In this document: positions 61,716 through 64,000 of the stretch, one piece after another
Numbering within the stretch: the stretch's first letter is position 1
Layout: the number at the start of each line of letters is the position of its first letter
NCBI GenBank assembly: GCA_022575985.1
Contig: JAKSXM010000231.1
Coordinates: 3,164,501 to 3,228,500 of the forward strand
DNA length: 64,000 nucleotides
DNA from: Anagrus nilaparvatae
Lineage: Eukaryota > Arthropoda > Insecta > Hymenoptera > Mymaridae
Direction of reading: 5' to 3'
Notes under the pieces: model-generated
Seen by the model: the letters and a program-made list of their open reading frames with translations, nothing else
What the model was told of the DNA's origin: nothing
Databases searched by the model: none
Program-made: the position numbers and the translations under genes

Positions 61716-63773
61716 ATGGAACCATATTGGAAATTCCTCTGTTTTGCAGTTTTCTTCCTCACTTTACAGCAAGCATGCTCCGAAAATAATCCTGCAAATA
61801 TTGTGGTATCAATTTTCGAAATACCTTCAACATTAAAAGGTAGCATAGACACTATATCAACAATCATGGGTGGTGGGGATTCAAGTACAAATAAAATTTT
61901 GGAGAAGGTGTCTCAGATTTCCGATGAAATTCAAGATATTAAACGCTTAATCCAAGAATCTACAGCAGCCATGTTTAGAACCTTGCTAGTTGAAATAATA
62001 AACTCAAACAAATTATCTATCTTGCAAAATGAAGTCAATAAGGATATCGAAAGAATCGATCAAGAATACGAGGAACGTTTTCTAAAATTTTCAAAAACTG
62101 TTTTTTCCAATAATTCCAAAGTTTTGAATGAAACTATAGCAAACTGGTCTTTTAAGATGACTAATGACTTAACTAATGATTACATAGATTATTATTTGTT
62201 AAATGTCCATCGAAAATACGATAACTATCTTGTTAAATTAATTGATTTCATTAAAGTAAGTTAAATCACATAATGTAAATTTTGACACTTAAATTCGGTT
62301 ATAGGTTTTCTTTTTATTACTAATGCGATGATTTTTATTTAGGAAGGCAAAAGATCATGTGTGACTTCAGGCCAATCACCTCAATTAATGATTTCATATG
62401 AGTATGCCAAATTTGCATTATTACAGTTAAAAGGATATTTGATTATAAAATATGCAAATGAAGTACTAGGAGCAAAGAATATGAGTAAGTAGCTTTTAAA
62501 TAATCCAAACAATATATCAAAATTAACCAATGTATAATAAATGTTTGCATAGACTTTGTTTATTTAGGAGGGGTACTGGGAAAAGGCCACTAATAAATGG
62601 GAATAGGGTTAAAAATGAGCATTTTTAGGTGTAGGGGTTAAAAGTTGACGTTTTAAGAGTGGGGAGGGGGGTTAAATGGAAATAAAATAATTTTACTTTA
62701 GGAACTTAAAATAATTTCTATATAGTTAGGGAGTTATATGACTTAGGAAATATAAGTTAAAACCGTTATAAGTCAATATGTCCCAATTGTCCCATTTTGA
62801 TGCCTGTTTTAAAGCATAAACCAGTTGTAAGTTTCTGGTTGCTCATACCATTGTGATAGGAAAAATTTGATTTTTTTGCATATAAGCATGTTTTGAGACC
62901 CCAGGAATACTCTAGTAAAATCCCGATTTTGGTTGTATAGCTTGGGGCCACCACCATATTTGATCTACTATAGGTTTCTTTGGTCGGTAATATCGAAAAT
63001 TGGGGTCTTTTCCATGAGAAATAGGGGCATCACCCTTAAACTTGCAAAAACTACCTCTAAAAAGGGGTGTTTTTGATGTATTGAAACTTTGAGTGGCCAG
63101 ATTTAGTCCGCATGGGTTTTTTGGGTGACTGATCACGAATTTCGGGATCCTGCCTACGAAAAATTGGCAGTTCACCTTTAAATAAGTAAAAACTACCCCT
63201 TTTTGATGTATTTCATTTTTTTTTTTCAAATTTAAGAGTGAAGTTCCAATTTTTACTAGATAGGACCCTGAAATTCGTGATCAGTGACCCATAAAACCCA
63301 TGTGGACTAAATCTAGACACTGAAACAGTAAAAATAGAAAAAACGCCCCTCGTAGGGGTAGTTTTAGCGAATTTAGGGGTGAAATCTCAATTCAAAAAAA
63401 GTCCCTGAAATTCGTGATTAATGACCCATAAAACCCATATAAGCGCTATCAACAACTTATACCGTAATCTTTAAAAGAAAATGTTTATTTTGCAGTTGAA
63501 GGTTCTGAAGAAAGGACAATCAATGCATATAACAATTATATAAATAGAGTAGCAAAAATTAACAATGATATGAAAAATAATATCGGAAGATTATCTCGAG
63601 AATTTTGGCGATGTGATCCCGATTCAAATTCAAATGGTAAAGTAAACAAAATTATTATTATGAAAGTTAATTAAACAGCTCAATATTAAATTGTTTATCA
63701 GGTACATATGCAGAGATTGAAGCTTTTCAAAGATTTATAATAAGTAGATATAATTTTGATTACGAATTGCCAG
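61716..63773 (+). CDS. Secreted helical protein, 5' part (runs off window)
   Basis: Four exons can be read: 61716-62255, 62343-62484, 63496-63636 and 63702-63773, each with GT/AG borders (GTAAGTT, GTAAGTA, GTAAAG, GTACG donors), intron phases 0, 1, 1, 1. The ATG at 61716 is preferred over 61656 because it begins a clean signal peptide (MEPYWKFLCFAVFFLTLQQACS). The mature part is mostly helical: NILEKVSQISDEIQDIKRLIQ-like coiled coil, then DYIDYYLLNVHRKYDNYL, EYAKFALLQLKGYL, NNYINRVAKINNDMK and REFWRCDPDSNS, with few Cys. About 312 residues are visible and the gene continues past the window. The family is not recognised; such layout occurs in secreted insect proteins and in helical pore-forming proteins. 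That last link is speculation. Confidence 0.75.
62570..63450. repeat. Repeats inside intron 2 of the secreted gene
   Basis: Positions 62570-62790 resemble, inverted, the repeat at 90-370. GGGTGACTGATCACGAATTTC (about 63122) pairs with GAAATTCGTGATCAGTGACCC (about 63271), and GAAATTCGTGATTAATGACCC recurs at about 63409, so a small foldback lies in the intron. Confidence 0.6.
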
Positions 63774-64000
63774 GTACGCATAATTTAAATATATTTAAGT
63801 AAATTACGATAAGATGTTGTAAGAAGTATAATAGTTATTTTACATAACGAATTTTTTTAAACTATCGCTAAAAACAAACATAGGATATTATTATCATAGG
63901 ATAGTATCAAAAGGCTATTCTGGATAAGTAAAGTGATTTGATCCCTGAAACCAAATCTAACCTAAGTCGTAGTATCCAAATATTTATCAAAAAATTCACT

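Overview
This is nuclear DNA from an animal, most likely an insect. The window is very AT-rich, has short introns with GTAAGT donors and T-rich acceptors, and uses TATA/initiator promoters and AATAAA signals. It is crowded with arthropod-type transposons (gypsy, copia, DIRS, Penelope, ISL2EU, mariner-like MITEs, large foldback elements). The gene content (secreted kinase, secreted ubiquitin-protease-like proteins, small secreted proteins) resembles the effector or venom repertoires of parasitic insects such as parasitoid wasps or plant feeders. The species cannot be fixed from sequence alone. No tRNA, rRNA, CRISPR or prokaryotic operon was seen.

Left part (1-20 kb): three genes share one plan, a signal-peptide exon, a phase-0 intron and one large coding exon. 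(i) A broken small secreted gene at 2228-5134, with a clear TATA/Inr promoter, is split by a 2 kb transposon. (ii) An apparently intact secreted protein kinase of 699 residues at 8414-11079 has its catalytic motifs followed by a C-terminal domain resembling a degenerate ubiquitin-specific protease (USP). (iii) A 409-residue secreted protein at 17155-19102 carries the same USP-like domain with its CxxC...CxxC finger kept but the catalytic Cys and His apparently lost. This kinase/pseudo-USP pair is the most interesting item in the window.

Middle part (20-43.5 kb): a graveyard of mobile elements. It holds a Penelope-like element with a GIY-YIG domain and a hammerhead-like motif interrupted by a 148-bp hairpin MITE, a short RING-finger ORF, a foldback element, a TTAA-flanked element and a DIRS tyrosine-recombinase retroelement remnant. 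It also holds a gypsy element (mdg1/412-like, Arg-tRNA primer site) with broken gag-pol, an ISL2EU transposon (THAP-DDE transposase plus SWIM/YqaJ nuclease) with a 2.25 kb foldback in its transposase intron, and a second gypsy LTR with a truncated gag.

Right part (43.5-64 kb): AT-rich DNA with a copia LTR and RNase H remnant, a multi-exon pseudogene, a transposon-associated ORF and a 44-bp tandem array built of palindromes. At the edge is a multi-exon secreted helical protein gene that runs off the window.
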